NCBI RefSeq assembly: GCF_003841465.1
Contig: NZ_REFZ01000001.1
Coordinates: forward strand, 310,001 to 374,000
Reading direction: 5' to 3'
Length of the DNA: 64,000 nucleotides
From: Natrarchaeobius oligotrophus
Lineage (GTDB): Archaea; Halobacteriota; Halobacteria; Halobacteriales; Natrialbaceae
Below the pieces are notes generated by a model. It did not search any database and had not been told where the DNA came from. It saw only the letters and a list, made by a program, of their open reading frames with translations. Shown one piece after another: positions 43,615 to 52,646 of this stretch. Within the stretch, counting starts at the first letter, position 1. Every line of letters begins with the position of its first letter. Made by a program: the position numbers and the translations under genes.

Positions 43615-44403
43615 ATGAAACGACGGGTCGTGATCGGAGGAGTGACAATCCTGCTGGTGTTTGTCGTGGTTGGCTCCCTGTTTGTGCTCCCGTTAAGCGT
43701 TGATCAGACAGACGGTCCAGTGGAGATGGGTTCGTCCGAGACATTCGTTTCCTCGGGAGAAATATGGGTTGATAGCGATGAGCTACTTGTGAAACACAAT
43801 GTCACGGTCCTTGAGGAAAATGAAGCCCATGGCACGTTCGAAACCAGCAACGGAACCATCGAAACCGTATCCGCTAACGGAACGATCTACAAAAAATACG
43901 AGACAAGCATCGACGATAAGGACTGGGTGGAACAAAGGGAGCCGACCGATGCAGAAAAAGTACACTTCGGACAGCATCAGGACAGAGTCGTCATGATTAC
44001 CAAAGAAAACAGAACTCAAACCGATCCCTTGGGCATGCAGTTTATTTTTGATCAGATCAGATACCTGGCGACCTTGCCCGAATACGACCGCGTCGATGAG
44101 GAGGCCGATCGAGTTGTCTATGAACCAACCTCGGCGTGGACCGAAGATGCCGCAGGGGAGATGATCCACGTCACGCCGGAGGCGGGTGAACTCAGCGTCG
44201 ACACAGAAACGGGCGTCCTCCGGGAGGCATCACTACAATACGAGGGTACGGATGTATCATCCTACGGTGAATATCTGCTTCGGACAGGCGAATCAGCAGA
44301 AATCCGTGTCGAATACGAGTACGAGCCGGATACCGATGTCGAGGACATCGAAGCACCTGACTGGGTAACAGAGTGTGTCAAGAACGATCGTTGTGAGTTC
44401 TGA
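43615..44403 (+). CDS. Membrane-anchored or secreted protein, unknown function
   Basis: 262 residues. A basic start and one hydrophobic helix (VVIGGVTILLVFVVVGSLFV, about residues 5-24) act as signal or anchor. The rest is extracellular-style, acidic and contains several N-x-S/T sequons (HNVTV, SNGTI, ANGTI, ENRTQ). It includes beta-type repeats with no known fold, and the last residues have a Cys pair (ECVKNDRCEF). No lipobox is visible. It is convergent with the giant Tat protein; whether they cooperate is unknown. Confidence 0.65.
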   Translation: MKRRVVIGGVTILLVFVVVGSLFVLPLSVDQTDGPVEMGSSETFVSSGEIWVDSDELLVKHNVTVLEENEAHGTFETSNGTIETVSANGTIYKKYETSIDDKDWVEQREPTDAEKVHFGQHQDRVVMITKENRTQTDPLGMQFIFDQIRYLATLPEYDRVDEEADRVVYEPTSAWTEDAAGEMIHVTPEAGELSVDTETGVLREASLQYEGTDVSSYGEYLLRTGESAEIRVEYEYEPDTDVEDIEAPDWVTECVKNDRCEF

Positions 44404-44416
44404 CCGGACGGCTCCG

Positions 44417-44493
44417 GTGAATCACTAGACTGCGGCAACTCAGCATGAAAAACCACGTTACTCGAGGCCTCACACCGGAGCGATCGTGACTGC
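44417..44493 (+). repeat. Direct repeat, left copy, beside the giant secreted-protein gene
   Basis: 77 bases that align with 48917-48992 in the same orientation (about 56 identical positions). The repeat starts with the identical 16-mer GTGAATCACTAGACTG and ends with the identical CGATCGTGACTGC. Confidence 0.65.
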
Positions 44494-44710
44494 ACCATAG
44501 AGGAATCCGGCGGTAACGAACCGATTGACAAATCTCAGGGAGTCAGTGAGACAACACATCCCAACTCTGTATGGCGATTCACCAACGTCGACCGGACTAT
44601 ATTGACGCTCCTCACCGCCCTGGTCCGATCCCGAGCATCAACACTCCGCTCGAGACACCAGTACCGACCCCATGTCAGGCCGGCTCCTAGTAAACGGCAC
44701 GGTTCTTGTA

Positions 44711-47700
44711 TTACCCCTCACAAATCTCTAACTCATCGCCGGTGTCAACACTCCTGATTCCAAAGGGAAGCGTTACGACTGCTTCGTCGGATTCGTCGTC
44801 CACGACTGTGATCTCAAGATCGTATGATCCGGTCGAGTTGAAAGCTAGATCTCGGGTGAGATCGATGTTGACGTCCGGCGGGAACTCGATCGGTTCGTCT
44901 GTGATTTCGCCGACTAGCTTACCATCGACCTCCTTGAGATCGTCTCGTCTTGCGAACTCGACTTCACCTTCAGAGATGCCATCCTCGCCAGAAATTTCGA
45001 TTTCGAGGCGGATGTCACCACCAGATTCGTCAGACCTGTTGGCGAGCGAAAATTCGAGGTCAGTGAAGGATCCTGTCTCGACAACAGAGGGAGTCATGAT
45101 CTCGAGATCGACCGCGGTCTGAATAACAACCTGATCGCCGCCGATGGCTGCAGGCGGCCGCTCGCTTCGCTGTTCGTTCCGTATCAGGACCTCAAGGAAC
45201 TCGGGAATCGAGTCTTCCTCGAACGATTCATGATAACAACACCAGCCATCCATTCCGCTTTGTGTCAACCCAAGTTCCTTCCCCGCTTCCGTGACGTCCA
45301 CCGACGAAAAGCTAGTTTCGATCGGATCGATGTCCGCAATTTCGCTGACGTAGGCCCAAGAGTCGTTGAGGCCGTCCTGGGTCTTGCCTAAGAGTCCACC
45401 GCCAGTGTTTACGAACTCCGCAATATCTTCTTGCCGGTCAATGAGCGCCTGGTTCTCGCTGTTAACAAGGCCGTTGTTGATCTGGTCCGTACTGCTGACG
45501 ATCCCGATCATCGCATACCCATCGAAATCGACATTACGAATATTGTCGCTTTCATTGACGAATGTCACCGGTTCGTCAACGCGTGAATCGTTCCCGACGT
45601 CGCCTTCCCAGTAGTCGACGATATCTGGATTACTATCGGTATTACCACCGAGCACGAGGATACCCTCGCCATCGTTCGTAACACTATCCAAGATCGATTC
45701 GACCATCTTAGCGTGTTCCTCCGGCGGGCCGTGACTGCTCGACCCTGGAGTCAGCTCCGAATCAAGACCCATCAAAATCACAGGGCCGCCAGTAACTTGC
45801 CCTTCGACGGTGAGTGTTCGGCGGTCGCTTTCGATACAGACTGGCTCTGGATCGTCGGACAAATAAAAACTCGGACCGTATGCGCCGACATCCAGATTTC
45901 TAGCGTCAAGGGGTTCCGAGACATCGATATCCGTCGACGTGCTGTATCCGACGACACCCTTCGCAAGTGTTTCCGAAAGCAGGGATTCGGGTGCAATAGG
46001 TGTGTCCTGGGTCAATGAATCACCAGCCGACCAGAACGCCGCGAGTTCGACGCCGGCACTGCCGCTTGTGCCCGCGCCAGCAAGTCCACGTGCGGCGCGG
46101 TAAGTCATAACCGGGCCCGGAAGGGCAGCGGAGATCACCCCATTTGCGAATATTTCAAAGCTCTCGCCAAGGAGATTCGCGACGACTTCCTCAGTCGTAT
46201 CACCCACCGTGTTGAACTCCGATGTCGATGTGAAGTTACTAACCCCGGTTTTTTCTGCGAGTTCACCCTCGACCTCGACGTCCAGGACGAATTCGCCGAT
46301 GTCACTAAACACCCGGTCTATTGACACTAACTCAAGGGCTCTCGACGACGGATCACAGTCCGTCGTCGATGTTATAATCAGGTCGAACTCTTCATCGACG
46401 GATCCATCAGCGAAATCCTCCTCACTGTAGTCCCTCTGGATTGGCGCGCTAATAAGGTCCCCCTCGTCTGCGATATTTCCGTCTTTATCATATACTGCGA
46501 CGAGTTCACCTTCTGGCCCCGGATCCGCGCTCATTACGACGGATACATCACCGGTTGTAAGGGATCTGCTCTGCCAGTGTGCGGAAAACGTCGCGGGGAT
46601 ACGGAAAACCCTCGTATCATCATCGAGGTCGTCCGGAACCCAGTCCGGAATGCCGTCACTGACGCCTGGCAGCCAACTCCCAAAGGCCGCATCGTTGTAC
46701 GCGTACTCTAAGGGGTACAACACGGGAGAGTCATCGTTCATACAGGTTTCCGGCAGTAGTTCCAGCGAACTGTTTTCTTGACTGGGGTCGTAAACTTCTC
46801 CGCCACTCTCGGTCAGAGTCGGCAACAGGATCTGGAACCAGAATTGGTCCTCAGGGTCCGTCGATTCGACCGAAAGACCAGAAGATACCCGCTGGCCCGC
46901 GTTCAATTGAGTCTGTTCAGATCTGATCTCACGTGCTACCTCATTGATTCCAGCCAACCTCCCAATTGTATCTGGTGTATCAAAATCGACGAGGTTGTCT
47001 GAAACACCCTCCGGTACGTTGAACACGTCGACATTGGACAGCCCAGCCGTGGTTCTCAGTGTGATGGATTCCGAACCAGGATTGGAGACATCAAACAGTT
47101 CTGTGAAATTCTTCGGCAGATCATCGCCGGATTCTGAGCTCAGGTCGATCGTGATATGATCACCGATCTCCACGCGCGAATCCGTCGATTCGAACTCTAT
47201 CGCGTCGATATCCTTCGACGCTTCGAACCTGACGAACGTTTCTTCTACAGTTTCCTCGGGTTCTGCCAGTGGTTCGGGAAGAATTATCGTTCCGTCAAGC
47301 TCTCTCCCCGCACCACCGACACCACCCTCGTCGAATTCAGTCAACTGGAAGAGAGAAAACCCACTAGCCAACGCAAAATAATGGTAGCTGGTGGGCGTTT
47401 CGTTGACGAGGATCGTTCTGACCTGCTCGAACGTTCCGTTGACCTGACGCTGGAGCGTCAGATCCTGTGGGTTATCAATTTCGTCCCTATCCACAGAGAA
47501 GCAAAACCGAACGGTCTCCGGTTCGTCTTGCTCAAAATCATTCACAATCTCGAACCCACCGTCGTCAATTGAGTCGTATGCGTCTGGAAGTGCAGGATCA
47601 TCGATCGTTATGTCCGGATCGATAGTAAATTCGACCGTCCCGACGGACTCCCGCCGGACCGACAGAGAGAGCATGCGGATCGATTCATCCTCGTTGATAG

Positions 47701-48799
47701 GAATGTTCGGCAGGTCCGCAATAATCGCCCCTTGATCATCGAGTTCAGAGGAAACGACTTCGACAGGGGGGTCATCCGAAACATCGAGGTTGAGGTCATC
47801 CTCTGAGCGCGGTGGCCACGGTGCGATCGCAAGCTTGTTGCCTACAAACCGATTGTTTTCTTGGATCGGTTGCGTATCAACATCAGCGAGTTCGGAGTCG
47901 TCGTTGACGACGAGGAGACCCACGTAATTGTCCAGAAAGAGGTTCTCTCCATCAGAACCGCCCAGTGAGACTTCTTCTGTATCTGGGTTAGTCCGTAGTT
48001 GGACCCCAGCCCCTTTCAGTGCCTTATCCCCTTCTTTACGAACGAGTTCGTCGGTGCCGAGAACAATGTTATTAGATAGGCTGATCGTTTCATCATAACC
48101 CCGCCCGATGTCGATTCCAACTGTGTCGGTGTCGATATCAAACCCTTCAATTGTGACATCGGAAGCATGAACCTCGATGCTGCCCTCAAGTAAGGGTTGA
48201 GTATTGAATTCTGGGACCTCTATATACTCGGTAACGTTACTACTACCGTCTACCGTTGCATTCCCCCTTGTCGCTGTGATTAGTCGATTGGCATCTCCCG
48301 TGATGGCCGGGGTTGCGTTCCCACGGGCAGCAACGTACAATCGCTCTACTTCGCCTTCGATCTCCGGACTGGAATTACCCTTCGATTCCACGAAAACAGT
48401 CTCATAGGATCCTGCTACAGTGGGTTGGGCGGTACCAGTCGTGGTGAGAATCAGGTTGTCACCTTCTCCGATTATTTCCTCTGAGGAATTTCCGCTCTCT
48501 TTTACCGCGATAGTCTCGGTTCCCGAAAACATCCGTGTCCGAGAGTCAGATTCCGCTCGCAAAGTGAGTGAATCTGTGTTGATTTCCACATTCTCTCGGA
48601 AGAGAGTCTCCAATCCGACTTCGATAGTGTGGCCCTCCTCAGCCTCATCTACAGCAGATTGTATCGAATCGTACGTATCGTCAGCATCTCTATTCTTGAC
48701 TTTGTCTCTCTGGTTATTCGGGTTTCGTGACAATCCATGAACGGGTGCCGATAAGGCCGTGACAGTACCAAGTCCGGCGATGAAGTGACGTCGTCTCAT
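44711..48799 (-). CDS. Giant Tat-exported beta-helix protein with PGF-pre-PGF domain
   Basis: 1362 residues. The N-terminus RRRHFIAGLGTVTALSAPVH is a Tat signal. Residues 40-330 look like a pectate-lyase-type beta-helix, starting YDSIQSAVDEAEEGHTIEVG. About five ~21-residue repeats near 96-195 carry glycosylation sequons (GNSS, GNSS, GNAT, GNAT). A PGF-pre-PGF-type domain lies at about 345-490 (FCFSVDRDEIDNPQDL, then ALASGFSLFQLTEF). The middle is unassigned. Near 1030-1240 a domain (VILMGLDSELTPGSSSHGPP, then VDFDGYAMIGIVSSTDQINN) resembles an alpha/beta domain seen in other secreted actinobacterial and haloarchaeal proteins. No PGF-CTERM anchor ends the protein. Composition is AT-richer than the core. 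Confidence 0.82.
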   Translation of the reverse strand: MRRRHFIAGLGTVTALSAPVHGLSRNPNNQRDKVKNRDADDTYDSIQSAVDEAEEGHTIEVGLETLFRENVEINTDSLTLRAESDSRTRMFSGTETIAVKESGNSSEEIIGEGDNLILTTTGTAQPTVAGSYETVFVESKGNSSPEIEGEVERLYVAARGNATPAITGDANRLITATRGNATVDGSSNVTEYIEVPEFNTQPLLEGSIEVHASDVTIEGFDIDTDTVGIDIGRGYDETISLSNNIVLGTDELVRKEGDKALKGAGVQLRTNPDTEEVSLGGSDGENLFLDNYVGLLVVNDDSELADVDTQPIQENNRFVGNKLAIAPWPPRSEDDLNLDVSDDPPVEVVSSELDDQGAIIADLPNIPINEDESIRMLSLSVRRESVGTVEFTIDPDITIDDPALPDAYDSIDDGGFEIVNDFEQDEPETVRFCFSVDRDEIDNPQDLTLQRQVNGTFEQVRTILVNETPTSYHYFALASGFSLFQLTEFDEGGVGGAGRELDGTIILPEPLAEPEETVEETFVRFEASKDIDAIEFESTDSRVEIGDHITIDLSSESGDDLPKNFTELFDVSNPGSESITLRTTAGLSNVDVFNVPEGVSDNLVDFDTPDTIGRLAGINEVAREIRSEQTQLNAGQRVSSGLSVESTDPEDQFWFQILLPTLTESGGEVYDPSQENSSLELLPETCMNDDSPVLYPLEYAYNDAAFGSWLPGVSDGIPDWVPDDLDDDTRVFRIPATFSAHWQSRSLTTGDVSVVMSADPGPEGELVAVYDKDGNIADEGDLISAPIQRDYSEEDFADGSVDEEFDLIITSTTDCDPSSRALELVSIDRVFSDIGEFVLDVEVEGELAEKTGVSNFTSTSEFNTVGDTTEEVVANLLGESFEIFANGVISAALPGPVMTYRAARGLAGAGTSGSAGVELAAFWSAGDSLTQDTPIAPESLLSETLAKGVVGYSTSTDIDVSEPLDARNLDVGAYGPSFYLSDDPEPVCIESDRRTLTVEGQVTGGPVILMGLDSELTPGSSSHGPPEEHAKMVESILDSVTNDGEGILVLGGNTDSNPDIVDYWEGDVGNDSRVDEPVTFVNESDNIRNVDFDGYAMIGIVSSTDQINNGLVNSENQALIDRQEDIAEFVNTGGGLLGKTQDGLNDSWAYVSEIADIDPIETSFSSVDVTEAGKELGLTQSGMDGWCCYHESFEEDSIPEFLEVLIRNEQRSERPPAAIGGDQVVIQTAVDLEIMTPSVVETGSFTDLEFSLANRSDESGGDIRLEIEISGEDGISEGEVEFARRDDLKEVDGKLVGEITDEPIEFPPDVNIDLTRDLAFNSTGSYDLEITVVDDESDEAVVTLPFGIRSVDTGDELEICEG

Positions 48800-48916
48800 A
48801 TTTCTGGGATTTATTAATTGTTATTAGTTGTATTGATCGAATGGTTCAGCAAATTCATTTTAGTAATCTTCAGTATTAAACACATATAAACGTATTATAA
48901 TATAATTTTTGGTTCT

Positions 48917-48992
48917 GTGAATCACTAGACTGTGGTGACTTTAGGTGAAAAAATAGTCGCTCGAGACGTCACGCTGCACCGATCGTGACTGC
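48917..48992 (+). repeat. Direct repeat, right copy, beside the giant secreted-protein gene
   Basis: 76 bases, the same-orientation partner of 44417-44493. It lies between the start of the giant Tat protein gene and the end of pxpA. The sequence between 48.8 and 48.92 kb is strongly AT-rich. Confidence 0.65.
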
Positions 48993-49042
48993 GGTCTCGA
49001 GCCCGCTGAGGCCGTCTTGCAACTCGATTCGAGCGTCCCGAG

Positions 49043-49810
49043 TCAGTCCGCGACGACCGCGGGCAGACCGGCGAGTTCGACGTCGTGGTCGTCGATTCGC
49101 TCGTGGATCGCCTCGAGCAGTTCGACGGCGTTGGGGTTGTCGCCGTGGATGCAGATGCTGTCGGCGGGGACCGAGATCTCCTCGCCGTTTGCGGCCTCGA
49201 CGACGCCCTCGGTGGCGATGGAGACGAACCGGTCGGCGACGAGGTCGGGGTCGCGGTCCGACAGCTCCTGTTCGACGATCAGCGATCGGTCGGCCCGGTA
49301 GTCGAGGTCGACGTACCCCTCGAAGACGGCCCGCAGGCCGTCGACCTCCTGGGCGACCTCGTAGATGTTCATGTCCGTCGCGAGGTAGATGAGGTCCTCG
49401 TCGACCTCGAGCATTCCCTCCATGACGGCCCGGGCGTGCTCGGGGCTCTCCGAGAGCATCGAGTACATCGCGCCGTGGGGTTTGACGTGCTGGACCGAGG
49501 TTCCGTGGCGGCGGGCGAACGCCGTGAGCGCGCCGAGCTGGTAGATGACGTAGTCGCGGACCTCCTCGGGGCTCGCGTCCATCTTCCGGCGGCCGAATCC
49601 CATCTTATCGGGGAGGCCGGGGTGGACGCCGATACCGACGTCGTGGTCTGCGGCCAGTTCGACCGTCTCGCGCATCACGTGCGGATCGCCCGCGTGGTAG
49701 CCCCCGGCGACGTTCGCGGACGTCACGTAGGGCATGACCTCGGCGTCGTTTCCCATCGACCAGTTGCCGAAGCTCTCGCCCATGTCGCAGTTGATGTCGA
49801 TCTCGACCAT
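49043..49810 (-). CDS. pxpA: 5-oxoprolinase subunit A (LamB/YcsF family)
   Basis: 255 residues, normal for PxpA. With PxpB and PxpC it hydrolyses 5-oxoproline to glutamate with ATP. VEIDINCDMGESFGNWSMG (2-20) and TSANVAGGYHAGDPHVM (30-46) are the signature metal/substrate segments. GIGVHPGLPDKMGFGRR, VQHVKPHGAMYSML and ICIHGDNPNA carry the conserved His and Asp residues. It is last in a leftward cluster after pxpB, pxpC and a biotin carrier protein; the gaps of about 150-180 bases before it could hold internal promoters. Confidence 0.93.
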   Translation of the reverse strand: MVEIDINCDMGESFGNWSMGNDAEVMPYVTSANVAGGYHAGDPHVMRETVELAADHDVGIGVHPGLPDKMGFGRRKMDASPEEVRDYVIYQLGALTAFARRHGTSVQHVKPHGAMYSMLSESPEHARAVMEGMLEVDEDLIYLATDMNIYEVAQEVDGLRAVFEGYVDLDYRADRSLIVEQELSDRDPDLVADRFVSIATEGVVEAANGEEISVPADSICIHGDNPNAVELLEAIHERIDDHDVELAGLPAVVAD

Positions 49811-49965
49811 GTGTGCAACTCCGTCGCACGGCCCGATATAGGTTGTGTGCGGGTCGCACCCGGCGCTCCAGTCGCTCGAGACTCATCACGCATCGAGCCG
49901 TTCGACCGCGGATCGGAGTCGGGGATGGGTCGAACGGGAAAAAGCGGCGGATCGCTCGAGCGCGA

Positions 49966-50214
49966 TCACTCCACTTCGATCTCGACGATGGCCTGGTCGG
50001 CTTCGATCTCGGATTCGTCCTCGACGTGGAACTCCCCGACGGTGCCGGCCTGGTCGGCTTCGATCTCGTGGAAGTTCTTCATCACCTCCACGAGGCCGAT
50101 CGTGTCGCCGGCCTCGACGCTGTCTCCTGGTTCGACGAACGGTGCTTCTTCGGGATCCGAACGTCGGTAGAAGACGCCCGGCATTGGTGAGTTGACGGTG
50201 GTGGTCTGGGACAT
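49966..50214 (-). CDS. Biotin carboxyl carrier protein
   Basis: 82 residues, a single biotinyl/lipoyl domain. EVMK at residues 43-46 carries the biotin-acceptor Lys46 in the EVMKNFHE context typical of biotin carriers (AMKM in many bacteria). The start SPMPGVFYRRSDPEEAPFVE and the second strand GDSVEAGDTIGLVEVMK are the domain's mirror-image halves. It sits between pxpC and pxpA. No biotin carboxylase gene is adjacent, so the partner must be encoded elsewhere. Confidence 0.9.
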   Translation of the reverse strand: MSQTTTVNSPMPGVFYRRSDPEEAPFVEPGDSVEAGDTIGLVEVMKNFHEIEADQAGTVGEFHVEDESEIEADQAIVEIEVE

Positions 50215-50396
50215 TGTGATTTCGGAGCCGCGTTACCACGGCGTGCTGTGTGGCGTGTGGACGAGTGTCGTATCCATCCGATCCGTACGACGTCCGCACT
50301 CATACGTGTTGGCTCGAGACGGCCACCTCGTCCGCGTTCGAGTCGGTTCGATCGCGGACGCTCGAGTCGGCTCGATCCTCGCTGGGGGCGACCCGC

Positions 50397-51368
50397 TCAT
50401 CCGTCGATCACGGACCGAATCTCCGCGAGGCGCTCGCTCCGACGCCGTCGCGCGTCGATCGCCTCCTCGACGTCGACCGACTCGAACGAGACGGTCTTGT
50501 GGGTCTGGCGCTGGGCCAGCAGTCCCCGATCGGCGCTGATGACGGTGCCGACGGTGGCGTAGCCGCCGCCAGTTACCGCGTCCTGCATGAGGACGATCGG
50601 CTGCTGGGGAACCTGAATCGAGCCGATCGGGTAGCCGAGGTCGACGACGTTCGACGGATCGGTGCCGGCACCGAACGGCTGGTCGCGCTCTTCGAACTCG
50701 AGGTCCGGTCCCTCGAGGCGGTAGCCGACGCGGTCGGCCTCCGCGGAGACGGTCCACTCGGCGGAACAGAGCGTCTCCCTGGCCTCGTCGGTGAGCCGGT
50801 AGCTGGTCAGACCGACGACGATCCGGACGGTGTCCTCGTCGGCGTAGTCGGGGACGTACTCCGCGGGCAGTCGCGTGCCGACCAGGTCGGCGCTGCCGTT
50901 CGCGGGGTCGCCGATCGGGAGTTCGTCGCCCGCCTCGAGTCCGCGGCCTTCGTGACCGCCGATGCCGACCAGCGTGTACGTCGACCGGCTCCCCATCACC
51001 TCGGGAACGTCGACGCCGCCGGCGACGGCGAGGTACGCGCGAGCGCCGTCGGTCGCGAACTGGACATCGAGTTCGTCGCCCGCATCCACGGCGACGGTCT
51101 CCCAGGTGCCAATCGGATCACCGTTCAACTCCGGCGACATGTCGGCACCGGTGATCGCGATCACGGCGTCGTCGTCGAACGTGGCCGTGATTCCCTGGTA
51201 GGTCATTTCGACGGTCGCGGCGTCGCCGTCGTTGCCGACGAGGTAGTTCGCGACCGTGTGGGCGTACTCGTCCATCGCCCCCGACGGCGGCATGCCGATG
51301 TGGTAGTGTCCCGTCCGGCCGAGGTCCTGGACGGTGCTCGCGATTCCGCCCTCGCGAATTTCGATCAT
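50397..51368 (-). CDS. pxpC: 5-oxoprolinase subunit C (AHS2/KipA-type carboxyltransferase domain)
   Basis: 323 residues. IREGGIASTVQDLGRTGHYH (4-23) is the opening of the AHS2/PxpC family. MPPSGAMDEYAHTVANYLVG, ITGADMSPELNG and LAVAGGVDVPEVMGSRSTYT follow. The end PQQPIVLMQDAVTGGGYATV, then GTVISADRG, matches family ends. AHS2 is homologous to part of the carboxyltransferase of urea carboxylase. Its ATG overlaps the pxpB stop by four bases (51365-51368), so translation of B and C is coupled. Confidence 0.93.
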   Translation of the reverse strand: MIEIREGGIASTVQDLGRTGHYHIGMPPSGAMDEYAHTVANYLVGNDGDAATVEMTYQGITATFDDDAVIAITGADMSPELNGDPIGTWETVAVDAGDELDVQFATDGARAYLAVAGGVDVPEVMGSRSTYTLVGIGGHEGRGLEAGDELPIGDPANGSADLVGTRLPAEYVPDYADEDTVRIVVGLTSYRLTDEARETLCSAEWTVSAEADRVGYRLEGPDLEFEERDQPFGAGTDPSNVVDLGYPIGSIQVPQQPIVLMQDAVTGGGYATVGTVISADRGLLAQRQTHKTVSFESVDVEEAIDARRRRSERLAEIRSVIDG

Positions 51369-52267
51369 TCGATTACCTCCGTGAGCCGCTCGTTGTACTC
51401 GTGTGGCGACTCGAAGAACTCCTCCGGCGAGAAGCGCACCCGCTCGTAGGTGTACTCGTACGTGCCGGCTTCGACCTGCTCGCGGATCTCGTCGTAGGTC
51501 TCGCGGTCGATGCGGCGGTAGTTCAGGATGTCGCCGGGGTTGGGAAACACCATCGAGTCGCCGAAGTCGGGCAGCGACTGGTCGACGTCCAGCACCTCGA
51601 TGGGCGTCCGCCCGTACAGCTGGTAGCCGCCCGCACCCTGGACCGGGTAGATGACCGAGAACGCGCCCCCGAAGCCGACCGCGCGACTCGGCGTGTCGGT
51701 GCGGGGCTCGACGTACTTCGGCACCTCGAGCTGTTCGCTGCGGGGCACCATCTGGAAACACCACGGGAGTCCGGGGACGAACCCGACCATCGTCACCATG
51801 TGCGGCGCGCCGACGAACGCGTCGAGAAACGCCTCCACGGAGTCGTAGCCGTTGATCCGCGCGGAGTACTCGAGGTCGGTCGAGTCGGCGTCCTGGTGGC
51901 GGTCCCGAAACTCCATGAGCGTCTCGTGGGTCCACGGATCCTGGAAGAGGACGGGGACGTCGATCAGCCGCGTCTCCCACTCGTACTCCTCGAGGTCGAG
52001 TTCGGCCTCGAGTTCGCGAAGCTCCGCGATGAGGTCGTCCGGGTGGATCACCTCGGGATCGATGCGGAGCATGTAGGAGGCGTTGGCGGGACAGTTCTCG
52101 ACGACGCCCTCGATGTCGCGTTCGGCCACCTGCTGGGTGATCGCCATCGCCTTGAAGTTCGCGGTGAAGCTCATCGCTTCCGCGAGCTCGACGAACACGT
52201 GATCGTCCGCGCCGTACTCGTAGCGGGGCTCGGGAAGGTCTACTGGTTTGATCCGTTCGTTCGCCAT
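51365..52267 (-). CDS. pxpB: 5-oxoprolinase subunit B (AHS1/KipI-type carboxyltransferase domain)
   Basis: 300 residues, longer than bacterial PxpB because of a roughly 60-residue N-terminal extension and an extended C-terminus. The AHS1 core shows VPVLFQDPWT, VGFVPGLPWCFQMVP (the G-F-x-P-G-x-x-x family motif), PRTDTPSRAVGFGGAFSVIY and GAGGYQLYGRTP. The first gene of the leftward operon, it faces coxG across 379 bases. The ATG at 52267 was chosen over 52282 because it directly begins the conserved NERIKPVDLP. Confidence 0.92.
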   Translation of the reverse strand: MANERIKPVDLPEPRYEYGADDHVFVELAEAMSFTANFKAMAITQQVAERDIEGVVENCPANASYMLRIDPEVIHPDDLIAELRELEAELDLEEYEWETRLIDVPVLFQDPWTHETLMEFRDRHQDADSTDLEYSARINGYDSVEAFLDAFVGAPHMVTMVGFVPGLPWCFQMVPRSEQLEVPKYVEPRTDTPSRAVGFGGAFSVIYPVQGAGGYQLYGRTPIEVLDVDQSLPDFGDSMVFPNPGDILNYRRIDRETYDEIREQVEAGTYEYTYERVRFSPEEFFESPHEYNERLTEVIE

Positions 52268-52646
52268 GCCGTACGATACCAAATCAGAGTTAGCTATGAA
52301 TAGGTATTGGTGAGCGTTCGAGACTATTCAGTCAGTTTCGGATTCGATACCAGAATCCCACAAGTCAATGAATCTCATGCAAACCAATCGAACTGCGTCC
52401 GGACCGCCGTTCGGCAACGTCGACCCGCGACCGCCCGGACGGCCGCTGCTCGCGACCCGAACCGCGGACCCGACTCCGTCCGACTCGAAAATCGAACTCG
52501 AGAACAGTGTATCGAAGACGAGACGGTACGTTTGGACGGAAATTATCGAAAACGCACACATTCTTCCAGCCCTGGTCGACATTCAAGATAGTTTTTTACC
52601 CGCTCGAACCGACTTCCTGTGTTGTGGTGACAATTCCCAATATCCC
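52268..52646. promoter_or_regulatory. Divergent control region between pxp and cox operons
   Basis: 379 bases. On the reverse strand CCTATTCATAG around 52293-52303, about 26-36 bases before pxpB, is a candidate TATA region. On the forward strand GTTTTTTACCC around 52592-52602 lies about 45-55 bases before coxG. No regulator gene is adjacent and no clear palindrome was noticed. A forward frame through the region is not protein-like. Confidence 0.45.
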
